A stretch of 64,000 bases of DNA from Brevundimonas vesicularis (GTDB taxonomy: Bacteria; Pseudomonadota; Alphaproteobacteria; Caulobacterales; Caulobacteraceae), in assembly GCF_027105095.1 (NCBI RefSeq), contig NZ_CP114278.1, forward strand, positions 1,674,001 through 1,738,000, read 5' to 3'. Positions 16,392 to 25,563 of the stretch are shown here, piece by piece. Position 1 is the first letter of the stretch. The number at the start of each line of letters is the position of its first letter. A model generated the notes under the pieces. That model had not been told where the DNA came from, ran no database searches, and worked only from the letters and a program-made list of their open reading frames with translations. Made by a program: the position numbers and the translations under genes.

Positions 16392-18641
16392 ATGCGCACC
16401 ACTCTTCTCGCCTCGACCATCCTCCTGTCGGCCACATCGGCGCTCGCACAGGAGACTCCCTCCAACATCCTGACGCCCGAACGGGTCTTTTCCAGCCCCA
16501 GCCTGAACGGGCCGGTGGCCAAGGGGGTCAGCCTGTCGCCTGACGGCCAGTTGGTCGCCTTCCTGCGCTCGCGCGAGGACAATGTGGATGTGCAGGACCT
16601 GTGGGCGGCGCCGACGGGCGAGGGCGAACCCTATAAGCTGATCGACGCACGGGCGCTGGTTCCCGATGCGGGTGAGCTGTCGGAAGCCGAAAAGGCCCGG
16701 CGCGAGCGGATGCGGATCAGTGCGCGCGGCGTGGTCGAATATTCTTGGGACCAGCAGGGCCGCTACATCCTGGCGCCGCTGGAAGGCGACATCTTCCTGG
16801 CGAGCCGGGCGGACGGCAAGGTGCGCCGCCTGACCGAGACGCCGGCTGACGAGATCGACGCCAAGGTGTCGCCCAAGGGCAGCTACGTTTCCTATGTCCG
16901 CGATCAGAATCTGGTCGTCTATGATCTGGCGAGCGGCAAGGAGACGCCGATCACCGACGACGGCGCGGGTCTGATCACCTGGGCCACGGCCGAGTTCATC
17001 GCCCAGGAGGAGATGGATCGCGACACCGGATACTGGTGGAGCCCCGACGAGCGCTACATCGCCATGACGCGTGTGGACGAGAGCCCGGTCGATATCGTGC
17101 CGCGCTTCGAGATCACCGGCGGCGGCGCGACGATGGTGGAGCAGCGTTATCCTCGCGCAGGCCGGCCCAATGCGGTGGTCGAACTGTATGTGCGCGACCT
17201 GCAGGGCGGGGGACGGGTCAAGGTGGACCTGGGATCCAACACCGACATCTATCTGGCGCGGGTGAACTGGTCCGGCGACGGCAAGACACTGTACGTCCAA
17301 CGCCAGTCGCGCGACCAAAAGACACTGGACCTGCTGAGCGTCGATCCGACGACCGGCGCGTCACGCGTGATCCTGAGCCAGAAGGCGCAGGCCTGGGTCG
17401 ATCTAAACGACGACTTCCGCGTCCTGTCTGACGGCCGGTTCATCTGGTCCAATGAGGATTCGGGTTGGCGGCACCTGTATCTGTATGACCGCAACGGGCG
17501 TCGCCTGCGGGCCATCACGCGCGGCGACTATCCGGTCAAGCACCTGGACGGCGTCAACGAGCAGACCGGGGACGTCTATTTCACCGCCTCGATGCGCGAC
17601 GGCAAGGAACTGCCGATCGAGCAGCAGATGTTCCGCGCCAATCTGAACCGCACGGTCGATCCGGTCGCGGTGACGCCGGGCGGCGGCTGGTGGACGGTGT
17701 CGGTGAACGGGCCGGCGACCGCCTATGTCGGCAACTATTCGGACCCGGTGACCCCGACGCAGTCGGCGCTTTACCGCATCGACGGCACGCGCGTGCGCTG
17801 GATCGAAGAGAACAAGCTCGACGCCAGCCATCCGTTCGCCCCTTACGTCTCGCGCCTGCGCACGCCCGAGTTCGGCACGATGCAGAGCCACGGCCAGACC
17901 CTGGTCTGGCGCATGACCACGCCGCCCGACTTCGATCCGTCCAAGAAGTATCCGGTGGTGATGCAGGTCTATGGCGGGCCCGGCACCGGGGCGGGCGTGC
18001 AGAAGAGCTGGCAGCCGCTGACCAACCAACTGCTGACCGAGGCGGGCTACATCGTCTTCCGTGTCGACAATCGCGGCGAGGGCGACCGGTCGCAGGCGTT
18101 CGAGACCAGCATCTATCGCCGCCTGGGCCTTCCGGCGGTCGAGGATCAGGCCCAGGCCGCGCAATGGCTGAAGACCCTGCCTTACGTCGATGCCGACCAT
18201 ATCGCGGTGATGGGCTGGAGCTTCGGCGGCTTCCTCAGCTTGCTGACACTAACGGACAAGGACGCCGGCCTGGCCTCGGCTCTGGCGGGCGCGGCGCCGA
18301 CGGAATGGAGCCTGTACGACACCCACTATACCGAACGGTATATGTCCACGCCTCAGGCCAATCCGGAGGGCTATGCCGCCACCGACGTCCTGCCGCGGCT
18401 GGACGACATGACGGGGCGGCTGTTGCTGCTGCACGGCATGGCCGACGACAACGTCATCTTCGGCAATGCGACGCGCGTCATCGACGCCTTACAGGCCAAG
18501 AGCGTGCCGTTCGAGATGATGCTCTATCCCGGCCAGCGGCACGGCGTCCGCGGCGATCCGAGGCAACTGCAACAATGGCGCACCTATCTCGACTTCCTGG
18601 ACCGCACCATCGGCGACCGGGCCGCGCCCAAGGCCGACTGA
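16392..18641 (+). CDS. Dipeptidyl peptidase IV-type serine peptidase (S9 family), exported
   Basis: A 749-residue protein. Signal peptide at residues 1-20 (MRTTLLASTILLSATSALAQ), then a DPPIV N-terminal beta-propeller with the two-Glu motif region (TWATAEFIAQEEMDRDTGYWWSPD) that binds the substrate amino terminus. The C-terminal alpha/beta hydrolase carries Ser in GWSFGGF, Asp in MADDNV and His in GQRHG. It would release X-Pro/X-Ala dipeptides from peptides in the periplasm. The next gene, an amidase, starts within a few bases. Confidence 0.93.
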   Translation: MRTTLLASTILLSATSALAQETPSNILTPERVFSSPSLNGPVAKGVSLSPDGQLVAFLRSREDNVDVQDLWAAPTGEGEPYKLIDARALVPDAGELSEAEKARRERMRISARGVVEYSWDQQGRYILAPLEGDIFLASRADGKVRRLTETPADEIDAKVSPKGSYVSYVRDQNLVVYDLASGKETPITDDGAGLITWATAEFIAQEEMDRDTGYWWSPDERYIAMTRVDESPVDIVPRFEITGGGATMVEQRYPRAGRPNAVVELYVRDLQGGGRVKVDLGSNTDIYLARVNWSGDGKTLYVQRQSRDQKTLDLLSVDPTTGASRVILSQKAQAWVDLNDDFRVLSDGRFIWSNEDSGWRHLYLYDRNGRRLRAITRGDYPVKHLDGVNEQTGDVYFTASMRDGKELPIEQQMFRANLNRTVDPVAVTPGGGWWTVSVNGPATAYVGNYSDPVTPTQSALYRIDGTRVRWIEENKLDASHPFAPYVSRLRTPEFGTMQSHGQTLVWRMTTPPDFDPSKKYPVVMQVYGGPGTGAGVQKSWQPLTNQLLTEAGYIVFRVDNRGEGDRSQAFETSIYRRLGLPAVEDQAQAAQWLKTLPYVDADHIAVMGWSFGGFLSLLTLTDKDAGLASALAGAAPTEWSLYDTHYTERYMSTPQANPEGYAATDVLPRLDDMTGRLLLLHGMADDNVIFGNATRVIDALQAKSVPFEMMLYPGQRHGVRGDPRQLQQWRTYLDFLDRTIGDRAAPKAD

Positions 18642-18643
18642 TT

Positions 18644-20067
18644 TTGGCGGCTGCGGTCGCGCTGGCCCTTGCGGGCTGCGCGACCGGGCAGGGCGCCTAT
18701 CCTTCTGCATCCGCCGTGGTCGCGGCGGGGCGGGCCAACGACAGCGCCCATTCGGTGCTGGTCTGGACCGCAAGATCGCCCCGTCAGGGCGTGTCGGCGA
18801 TTTCCGGCATGCCGATCCTGCTGAAGGACAATATCGAGACGGCGGACATGCCGACCACCGCCGGATCGTTGGCGCTGGCGAACAATGCGCCGGGACGGGA
18901 CGCGCCGCTGGTCGGGCGACTGCGCACCGCCGGGGCCGTAATCGTCGGCAAGACCAACCTGTCGGAGTGGGCCAATATCCGGTCGTCGGACTCGATCAGC
19001 GGCTGGAGCGCGGTCGGCGGCCAGACGCTGAACCCCTATGATCCCACGCGCACGCCTTGTGGATCGTCGTCCGGCAGCGGGGCGGCCGTGGCGCTGGGCC
19101 TGACGCCCGTCGCCATCGGGACGGAAACCGACGGGTCGATCACCTGCCCGGCGTCGGTCAACGGCGTGGTCGGGTTCAAGCCGACCGTTGGCCTGGTCTC
19201 GCGCACCCACATCGTGCCGATCAGCCATTCGCAGGACACGGCCGGGCCGATGGCGACGACCGTCACGGATGCGGCCAGGGTGCTGACCGTCATCGCCGGG
19301 TCCGATCCGGCCGATCCGGCGACGGTCGAGGCCGATGCGCGCAAGGTCGACTACGCCGCCAGGCTGGACGCCAACGCGCTGCGCGGTGCGCGGATCGGGG
19401 TGATGCGGTTCCTGAAAGGCTACTCGCCCGAAACCCAGGCGGTGTTCGAGCAGAACCTGAAGGCCTTGCGCGATGCCGGCGCCGTATTGGTCGATCTGCC
19501 CGAGGGACCGGACGGCCGAGCCATCGGCGGGGCCGAGTTCAAGGTGCTGCTCTATGAGCTGAAGCACGATCTGAACGCCTATCTGGCCTCGACCGACCCG
19601 CAGCAGGTCCGCGCCCGCACCCTGGCCGAGGTCATCGCCTTCAACGCCGCCGAACCGCGCGAGACGGTGCTGTTCGGCCAGGACACATTCGAGCGCGCCC
19701 AGGCGATGGGCGATTTGACGGACGCTGACTATCTGGAGGCGCGCGCGACCTCGCTTAGGCTGGCGGGGCCGGAGGGCATCGATCGATTGATCCGTGAAAA
19801 CGCCTTCATCGCCCTTATCGCGCCGACAACGTCTCGCGCCTGGACCAACGATCCGAAAGATGACGATGACATGCAGGGATCGGCAAGCCGATTGGCGGCG
19901 TCGCTGGCTATCCTCACCTGACCGTGCCGATGGGCTTTGATCAGGGCATGCCGGTCAGCATGAGCTTCATTGGCGGAAAGTGGGAGGATGCTCGCATCCT
20001 TTCCCTGGGTTACGCCTTCGAACAGGCGACGCAGGCGAGGCGGCCGCCGCCTGCATCGCGCCCCTGA
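18644..20067 (+). pseudogene. Amidase-signature family lipoprotein gene with a frameshift
   Basis: The frame begins at a TTG (18644) or an even less usual codon just after the DPP stop; the first residues (AAAVALALAGC) form a lipobox-like segment. The amidase signature is clear: LLKDNIET with the catalytic Lys, CGSSSGSGAAVA with the cis-Ser, GTETDGSI with the nucleophile Ser. At about 19900 the frame is lost and stops at 19921. The family's C-terminal end (GYPHLTVPMGFDQGMPVSMSF) continues in the next frame to a stop at 20067. Restoring one G in GGCGGCG-TCGCT repairs it. Truncated product or assembly error. Confidence 0.75.
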
Positions 20068-20139
20068 CGACAGGAGCAGCGGCCCAGAGGACGGTGCGAT
20101 GGGCAAGCAGTCGATCTGGCGAAAAAGAGCGGACGCGAC

Positions 20140-20418
20140 GTGAGCGATCTGATCGCCAATATCGTCGGCTCAGCGGCTGCGATCTGCTCGATCACCAGTT
20201 TCGCGCCGCAGGCCATCAAGATCTGGAAGGAGCGCGATGCGTCGTCGGTCAGCTTGAAGACCTATTCCCTGACGGTGACCTGTTTCATCCTCTGGGTCGT
20301 CTACGGCGTCATGACAAAGACCTGGCCTGTCACGGTCGCCAACGCGTGCGCCCTGGTGATGGCGTCCGGCGTGCTGGTGATGAAGTGGCGGTTCCGCGAC
20401 GGCGATCCCGACAAATAA
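20140..20418 (+). CDS. SemiSWEET-type sugar transporter
   Basis: A 92-residue three-helix membrane protein with the PQ-loop motif SFAPQAIKIWKERDASSVS in and after helix 1, then SLTVTCFILWVVYGVMTK and a final helix, exactly the SemiSWEET length. Such proteins dimerise to move small sugars. The start is GTG 20140. Confidence 0.85.
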   Translation: MSDLIANIVGSAAAICSITSFAPQAIKIWKERDASSVSLKTYSLTVTCFILWVVYGVMTKTWPVTVANACALVMASGVLVMKWRFRDGDPDK

Positions 20419-20484
20419 CGGTTTGATCCTGATCAAGGCGCGCTGGCGCGGTAGGGCTCAGAAAGGCGGCAGAGGAGATTTCCG

Positions 20485-20595
20485 ATGCCGCAATCCGCTG
20501 TTCCCTTCGTCGCCGCAATCGTGACGGCGTTCGCCTTCTTCATGGTCGCGCTAGGCGCAGCCAGCCTGTATTCCAGCTCCGCTGACGAGAAGTGA
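20485..20595 (+). CDS. 36-residue single-helix membrane microprotein
   Basis: ATG 20485 with a strong Shine-Dalgarno (AGAGGAGA) about 6 bases upstream, stop TGA at 20593-20595. Residues 7-28 (PFVAAIVTAFAFFMVALGAA) form one membrane helix and the C-terminus is polar and ends in Lys. Codon use and signal strength support a real gene. No family recognised; respiratory-complex or transporter accessory peptides look like this, but that is speculation. Confidence 0.6.
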   Translation: MPQSAVPFVAAIVTAFAFFMVALGAASLYSSSADEK

Positions 20596-20680
20596 CCGAG
20601 CTTTCCCCGACGTGATCTTGGCGCCCCCGCCGATGCGGGCTAACCCGTAGTTCACAACGTCCAACAGGGAGACGCCCCCA

Positions 20681-20986
20681 ATGCCCGATCTCGCACAAGT
20701 CACCGAACACATCCGCGGCGCCGTCGGCGACAACTCCGGCCTCGGCAAGACCGTCAAGCTCGACCTCGGCGACGAGGGCAAGATCTACATCGACGGCGCC
20801 TCCACGCCGAACACGGTGACGAACGAGGACAAGCCCGCCGACGCCACCGTCTCGATGAAGTGGGATGACTTTATGGCCCTGTCGGAAGGCAAGCTGGACC
20901 CAATGATGGCCTTTATGCAGGGCAAGCTGAAGATCGCCGGCGACATGATGATCGCCCAGAAGCTGGCTCCGCTGCTGAAGCGCTGA
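20681..20986 (+). CDS. SCP2 sterol-binding domain protein
   Basis: A 101-residue protein that is a single SCP2 fold: N-terminal amphipathic helix, KVKLDLGDEGKIYIDG-type strands, then DATVSMKWDDFMALSEGKLDPMMAFMQGKLKI, the SCP2 signature. It probably binds lipid or acyl-CoA. Next downstream, after a terminator, is an acyl-CoA dehydrogenase. Confidence 0.9.
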   Translation: MPDLAQVTEHIRGAVGDNSGLGKTVKLDLGDEGKIYIDGASTPNTVTNEDKPADATVSMKWDDFMALSEGKLDPMMAFMQGKLKIAGDMMIAQKLAPLLKR

Positions 20987-21011
20987 TGCCGGTCTGAACG
21001 ACTAGTTATGG

Positions 21012-21045
21012 CGGCGCGGCTCCCGACCAGGGGCCGCGCCGTTTT
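21012..21045 (+). terminator. Rho-independent terminator after the SCP2 gene
   Basis: A perfect 9-bp stem CGGCGCGGC / GCCGCGCCG with a 12-base loop followed by TTTT. Confidence 0.8.
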
Positions 21046-21091
21046 CGTATCGAGCGTCCGGCAGAGACGCGAACGGGAAAGAGGAAACGAC

Positions 21092-22303
21092 ATGGACTTC
21101 AAACACTCCGACCGCGCCCTGGATTGGCACGCCCGCGTCCGTCGCTTCCTGGACGAGCAGGTCATCCCGCGCGAAGCCGAATATTTCGCACAGGTCCGCG
21201 AGGATTCGAACCGTCAGCCGCCGGTTATGGAGACGATGAAGGCGGCCGCGAAGGAGGCCGGACTTTGGAATATGTTCCTGCCCGGCGAACACGGGGCGGG
21301 TCTGACCAATCTGGAATACGCGCCGCTGGCCGAGATGATGGGGCGGCATCTGTGGTCGGCCGAGGTGTTCAACTGCAACGCCCCCGACACCGGCAATATG
21401 GAGGTGCTCCATATGTACGGAGACGCCGAGCAGCAGGCGCGCTGGCTGAAGCCCCTGATGGCCGGCGAAATCCGTTCGGCCTTCCTGATGACCGAGCCTG
21501 AGGTCGCCTCGTCCGACGCCACCAACATCCAGACCCGGATCGAGCGGGACGGCGACCACTATGTCATTAACGGCCGCAAATGGTGGTCGACCAACATGGG
21601 CCATCCGAATCTGGCCGTGACCATCGTCATGGGCAAGACGGATCCGGACGCCGCATCCCACGCCCAGCAGTCGCAGATCATCGTACCGGCAGATACGCCT
21701 GGCTTCCGCGTCGAGCGGATGCTGTCGGTGTTCGGCTATGACGAAAAGCCGATCGGCCACGCAGAGGTCGTGTTGGAGAACGTCCGCGTGCCGGTCGAGA
21801 ACCTGATCGCGGGCGAGGGCAGGGGCTTCGAGATCGCCCAAGGGCGGCTTGGTCCGGGCCGTATTCACCACTGCATGCGCACCATCGGTGCCGCCGAGCG
21901 GGCGCTGGAACTGATGGTGACGCGGCTGCTGAACCGGACGGCGTTCAAGAAGCAGTTGGCCGAGCATTCGGTGTGGGAACAGCGCGTCGCGGAGGCGCGC
22001 ACCAACATCGAGATGTGCCGCCTCCTGGTGCTGAAGGCCGCCTGGATGATGGATCAGGCGGGAGCCAAGAACGCCCGCTCCGAGATCGCCCAGATCAAGG
22101 TCGCCGCGCCGAAGATGGCCTTGCAGATCATCGACGACGCCATTCAGGCGTTCGGCGGCGCCGGTGTTTCGGGCGACACGCCCTTGGCCGAGCTTTACGC
22201 AGGTGTCCGCACCTTGCGCATCGCCGACGGCCCGGACGAGGTGCATAATCGCACCATCGCGCGGTTGGAATACGCCAAACACGGCGGCCGACCGATGCGC
22301 TGA
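21092..22303 (+). CDS. Acyl-CoA dehydrogenase
   Basis: A 403-residue FAD flavoprotein for acyl-CoA alpha,beta-dehydrogenation. Family landmarks: [37 protein letters not shown] (FAD/acyl-binding), [13 protein letters not shown], and the C-terminal [34 protein letters not shown] region. It resembles the long-chain ACAD10/11-like bacterial group. The start at 21092 (GAGGAAA upstream) is preferred over an earlier in-frame start. A second ACAD begins at the right edge of the window. Confidence 0.93.
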   Translation: MDFKHSDRALDWHARVRRFLDEQVIPREAEYFAQVREDSNRQPPVMETMKAAAKEAGLWNMFLPGEHGAGLTNLEYAPLAEMMGRHLWSAEVFNCNAPDTGNMEVLHMYGDAEQQARWLKPLMAGEIRSAFLMTEPEVASSDATNIQTRIERDGDHYVINGRKWWSTNMGHPNLAVTIVMGKTDPDAASHAQQSQIIVPADTPGFRVERMLSVFGYDEKPIGHAEVVLENVRVPVENLIAGEGRGFEIAQGRLGPGRIHHCMRTIGAAERALELMVTRLLNRTAFKKQLAEHSVWEQRVAEARTNIEMCRLLVLKAAWMMDQAGAKNARSEIAQIKVAAPKMALQIIDDAIQAFGGAGVSGDTPLAELYAGVRTLRIADGPDEVHNRTIARLEYAKHGGRPMR

Positions 22304-22405
22304 TGGGCGATCCCGAACGCCAAGTGCTTGGGAACCTTGGCCTTGTTGGTGCGTTTGTTCGGCACTGACAAGGCGCTGGGGCTGGTGTCGGACGGGACAG
22401 CTGAC

Positions 22406-24565
22406 ATGAATGCGCGCTCCGAACCCGACCAGCGGGTTGCGTCAGACGTGACGCGGTTCAAGGTCGTTCGCGCGCGGATGACCCATCTGGCTGAAGGTCT
22501 CTCTGCCGAGGATCTTTCGTCTCAGGCGATGGCGGATTGCAGCCCGGGGAAATGGCATCTGGCGCACTCCAGCTGGTTTTTCGAGGCGATGATCCTGTCG
22601 TCTGATCCCGGATACCAGCCCGTCGATCCGCGTTTTCAGCAGCTGTTCAACTCCTACTATGAGGCCTTAGGCGAGCGGGTTAGGCGGGACCAGCGCGGGC
22701 TGATGACTCGCCCGTCCGTCGATGAGGTCCTGGCCTATCGGCGAGAGATCGACCGCCGGATGATCGCCTGGCTGGCGCAGGGCGAGACCAGCGGCCATCA
22801 ACGCTATCTGTTCGAGCTGGGGCTGCACCACGACCAGCAGCATCAGGAGCTTTTCCTGATGGATATGCTGAACCTGATGTCGCGCTCTCCGCTCGACCCC
22901 GCCGCCTATGAGATTGAACCCAGAACCGAGCCGCTTGAGATCAGGCGCGGCGGAACGGTGGCGTTTGACGGCGGTCTGGTGACGATCGGCCACGACCAAT
23001 CGGACTTCGCCTTCGACAATGAGGGGCCTGCGCACCGCGTATGGCTGGAGCCGTTCGCTCTGGCTGCGGATCTGGTGACGAACGGCGACTGGATCGGCTT
23101 CGTTCAGGATGGCGGCTATTCGCGTCCCGACCTGTGGCTGTCGGACGGCTGGGCGACGGTCAAGGCCGAGGGCTGGACCGCGCCGCTGTATTGGCGTTTG
23201 GCGGATGGCGACTGGACCGTGATGGGTTTGACGGGGCGTACATCTGTCGATCCTGCCGCGCCGGTTCGCCACATCAGCTTTTACGAGGCCGACGCCTACG
23301 CCCGGTGGGCCGGCAAGCGCCTGCCGTCCGAGGCGGAATGGGAACATGGCGCCGCCTCTTCGCCTGACGCGTTCTCGAACCTGGCTGGCGAAGTGTGGCA
23401 GTGGACGTCCAGCGCCTATGCGCCCTATCCCGGTTTCCAGCCGACGCCGGGCACCGCCGCCGAATACAACGGCAAGTTCATGGCCAATCAGATGGTGCTG
23501 CGGGGCGGGTCGTTCGCCACGCCGCCGGGCCATGACCGCATCACCTACCGCAACTTCTTCTATCCCCAACAGAGGTGGGCCTTCATGGGTTTGAGACTGG
23601 CTGAAGATCGAACCGTGGCGCGAGACGCCGCCGCGGACGACGCCCAAACCGCCGCCTTTCGAAAGGATATGATCGAGGGGCTGTCGCGCGCGCAAAAGGC
23701 CGTGCCGCCAAAGTGGTTCTACGACGCGGACGGGTCGCGCCTGTTCGAAGACATCACCGTGCTGCCGGAATACTATCCGACGCGGCAGGAAATGGCTCTG
23801 TTGCGCGATCGCGCGGCGGAATTGACGGCCGACTTCGGCCCCGACGCCGTGCTGGTCGAGTTCGGATCCGGCGCTAGCGAGAAGACGCGGATTCTGTTGG
23901 ATGCCGCAAACGACCTCGGCGCCTACGTCCCGCTCGATATCAGCGAGAGCGCCCTGATGGACGCGGCCATTCGCGTCCGCGCTGATTATCCCAAACTGCG
24001 CGTGCAGCCTGTTCTGGGGGACTTCGAGCACCTGGCGCCGCTGCCCGACGACCTGCCATTGGGGCGACGGATCGGCTTCTTCCCAGGCTCGACCATCGGC
24101 AATCTGCAACCTGATGAGGCCGAGCAATTCCTGGCGGCCGCGCGTCGGATGCTAGGCGAGGGGGCGTTGTTCATTCTCGGCGTCGATCTGGTCAAAGATC
24201 CTGCGATCCTGGTCGCCGCCTATGACGACAGCCAGGGCGTTACGGCGGCCTTCAATCGCAATGTTCTGATCCGCGCCAATCACGAGTTGGATACCGATTT
24301 CGATGTGGACGCCTTTGTTCACCGCGCCGTGTGGAACCCGGACGCCTCGCGCATGGAAATGCATCTGCAGGCGATTGCGCCGACCACCGCGCACATCGGA
24401 GATCGGACATTCCGCTTCATGACCGGTGAGACGATCCACACCGAAAGCTCGCGCAAGTTCACGCCTGAATCGATCCAGACCATGGCGGTCGCCTCCGGCT
24501 GGACGGTCGTCCGCATCGATACCTCTCCGGCGCCGAGCGTCGCCTTGGCGGTCCTGCGCGCCTGA
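22406..24565 (+). CDS. EgtB-EgtD fusion, ergothioneine biosynthesis
   Basis: One continuous 719-residue frame encodes two enzymes that are usually separate. Residues about 1-400 are EgtB (iron-dependent C-S lyase-forming sulfoxide synthase): DinB-type domain with the His motifs KWHLAHSSWFFE and HHDQQHQELFLMD, then the FGE-sulfatase domain (SFYEADAYARWAGKRLPSEAEWE, MVLRGGSF). After a linker of about 20 residues (EDRTVARDAAADDAQ), residues about 418-719 are EgtD, the SAM-dependent histidine N-alpha-trimethyltransferase (KWFYDADGSRLFEDITVLPEYYPTR, VEFGSGASEKTRILL, FFPGSTIGNL). Together they would make hercynine and its sulfoxide conjugate. The start at 22406 is weakly supported; ribosome binding site is poor. 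Confidence 0.9.
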   Translation: MNARSEPDQRVASDVTRFKVVRARMTHLAEGLSAEDLSSQAMADCSPGKWHLAHSSWFFEAMILSSDPGYQPVDPRFQQLFNSYYEALGERVRRDQRGLMTRPSVDEVLAYRREIDRRMIAWLAQGETSGHQRYLFELGLHHDQQHQELFLMDMLNLMSRSPLDPAAYEIEPRTEPLEIRRGGTVAFDGGLVTIGHDQSDFAFDNEGPAHRVWLEPFALAADLVTNGDWIGFVQDGGYSRPDLWLSDGWATVKAEGWTAPLYWRLADGDWTVMGLTGRTSVDPAAPVRHISFYEADAYARWAGKRLPSEAEWEHGAASSPDAFSNLAGEVWQWTSSAYAPYPGFQPTPGTAAEYNGKFMANQMVLRGGSFATPPGHDRITYRNFFYPQQRWAFMGLRLAEDRTVARDAAADDAQTAAFRKDMIEGLSRAQKAVPPKWFYDADGSRLFEDITVLPEYYPTRQEMALLRDRAAELTADFGPDAVLVEFGSGASEKTRILLDAANDLGAYVPLDISESALMDAAIRVRADYPKLRVQPVLGDFEHLAPLPDDLPLGRRIGFFPGSTIGNLQPDEAEQFLAAARRMLGEGALFILGVDLVKDPAILVAAYDDSQGVTAAFNRNVLIRANHELDTDFDVDAFVHRAVWNPDASRMEMHLQAIAPTTAHIGDRTFRFMTGETIHTESSRKFTPESIQTMAVASGWTVVRIDTSPAPSVALAVLRA

Positions 24566-24598
24566 GCCGAAAGCGCGGCTGATCGCGGACAAGAAAAA

Positions 24599-24626
24599 GG
24601 GCGGCGCATCGATCGATGGGCCGCCC
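24599..24626. terminator. Bidirectional terminator
   Basis: GGGCGGC / GCCGCCC enclosing a second palindrome (CATCGATCGATG), with A-rich left and T-rich right flanks, between convergent genes. It fits both strands. Confidence 0.75.
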
Positions 24627-24648
24627 TGTTTGTATCTAGTCTAACCGA

Positions 24649-24870
24649 CTACTGCCCTTCGGCTGCGTCCGCGTCTTTCTTGGTTCCGTGCGACGCTTCT
24701 CCACCCTTGCGGCCGGCCTGTGCGGCGAGGCTGCGGTCTTGGGAGAAGCTGCGTTTTTCACTGGGGACGCTGGCGCCCCCTTTGCGCGCGATTTCGCGCT
24801 GACGTTCCGGATCCATGGAGGCAAAACCTCGCTTGGAAACGCCGGAGGGTCGGGTGGGTTGGCTGTCCAT
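24649..24870 (-). CDS. KGG-motif general stress protein
   Basis: A 73-residue, Gly/Lys/Ser-rich hydrophilic protein with two KGG repeats: SMDPERQREIARKGGASV and SLAAQAGRKGGEASHG, like YciG/Con-10 stress proteins. AAGGA precedes the ATG at 24870. An EcfG-type promoter lies 40-64 bases upstream. Molecular role unknown; likely intrinsically disordered. Confidence 0.88.
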   Translation of the reverse strand: MDSQPTRPSGVSKRGFASMDPERQREIARKGGASVPSEKRSFSQDRSLAAQAGRKGGEASHGTKKDADAAEGQ

Positions 24871-24909
24871 TGTGTTCCTTTCAGTGCTGCCGTTGCGCTT
24901 GCTGAAGTG

Positions 24910-24934
24910 AACCCAGTGACTCCGTGACGGTTCC
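24910..24934 (-). promoter_or_regulatory. EcfG-type promoter of the KGG gene
   Basis: Minus strand GGAAC (24934-24930), 17 bases, GTT (24912-24910). Confidence 0.65.
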
Positions 24935-24986
24935 GTCGGGAACTCCGTTTTACTGTCGCGATCCTCAAGGCCTCGTGAGTTTGACT

Positions 24987-25148
24987 TTACCCAGCGCCAT
25001 AAGGTCGCGAATCACCTTCGCCGCCGCCATCCGGTTCCATCGGCGGAACTTCATCAGGAGTGTCTGACGGCTGTATTTCCGGCTGCTGCGTCGGCTCAGG
25101 CTGGATCTCGGGTTGCGGCGTGGTCGGGGTGGGTTCGATGTAGGTCAT
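24987..25148 (-). CDS. Proline/glutamate-rich 53-residue microprotein
   Basis: ATG 25148 with AAGGAG 9 bases upstream; stop at 24987-24989. The sequence is MTYIEPTPTTPQPEIQPEPT followed by more Pro/Glu/Gln and a Gly-rich tail. It is disordered with two QPEIQP repeats. The strong ribosome binding site and an EcfG-like promoter support expression. No known family. Confidence 0.65.
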   Translation of the reverse strand: MTYIEPTPTTPQPEIQPEPTQQPEIQPSDTPDEVPPMEPDGGGEGDSRPYGAG

Positions 25149-25172
25149 GGGCGGCTCCTTATGCGATCAACC

Positions 25173-25197
25173 AACGCACCGTGATCGACCACGTTCA
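25173..25197 (-). promoter_or_regulatory. EcfG-like promoter of the Pro-rich microprotein
   Basis: Minus strand TGAAC (25197-25193, one mismatch to GGAAC), 17 bases, GTT (25175-25173), about 25 bases before the ATG. Confidence 0.5.
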
Positions 25198-25201
25198 AAA
25201 A

Positions 25202-25226
25202 GGAACCATGGGTCGCAACGCCGGTT
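25202..25226 (+). promoter_or_regulatory. EcfG-type promoter of the DUF883-like gene
   Basis: GGAAC (25202-25206), 17 bases, GTT (25224-25226), back to back with the minus-strand promoter: the two -35 elements are 4 bases apart. Confidence 0.65.
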
Positions 25227-25251
25227 TGTTCAGCGAACCATGGAGATCGAC

Positions 25252-25545
25252 ATGACCAACACCCCAATCAGCGCGACATCACCCGACGACATCGTCCTGG
25301 AAGACGACGATCTGACCCAACGTCTGGACCGACAGGCGGACGCCATTCTCGCCGAGGGCGAGGGCCGCAGCTTTGGCAAGACCGCTTCGGTCCGTCAGGC
25401 CGTCAGAGAAGACGCCGGTCTGGTGCGTGAGAAGATTTCCGGACGCGTCCACCGTGTGCAGGAAGACATCCAAGACAATCCGATGAAGGCGACACTCTAC
25501 GCGCTGGGCATCGGCGTCATCATCGGCATGATCCTGCGCCGATAA
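25252..25545 (+). CDS. DUF883-like membrane-anchored stress protein
   Basis: A 97-residue protein with a long amphipathic helix (RQAVREDAGLVREKISGRVH) and a C-terminal membrane helix ending in two arginines (ATLYALGIGVIIGMILRR). This is the plan of the DUF883/ElaB-YqjD group, inner-membrane proteins reported to bind ribosomes in stationary phase. Start 25252 is chosen because GGAG sits 7 bases upstream; ATG 25240 is the alternative. EcfG-type promoter upstream. Confidence 0.75.
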   Translation: MTNTPISATSPDDIVLEDDDLTQRLDRQADAILAEGEGRSFGKTASVRQAVREDAGLVREKISGRVHRVQEDIQDNPMKATLYALGIGVIIGMILRR

Positions 25546-25563
25546 GCCACACGATCAGCAGGC

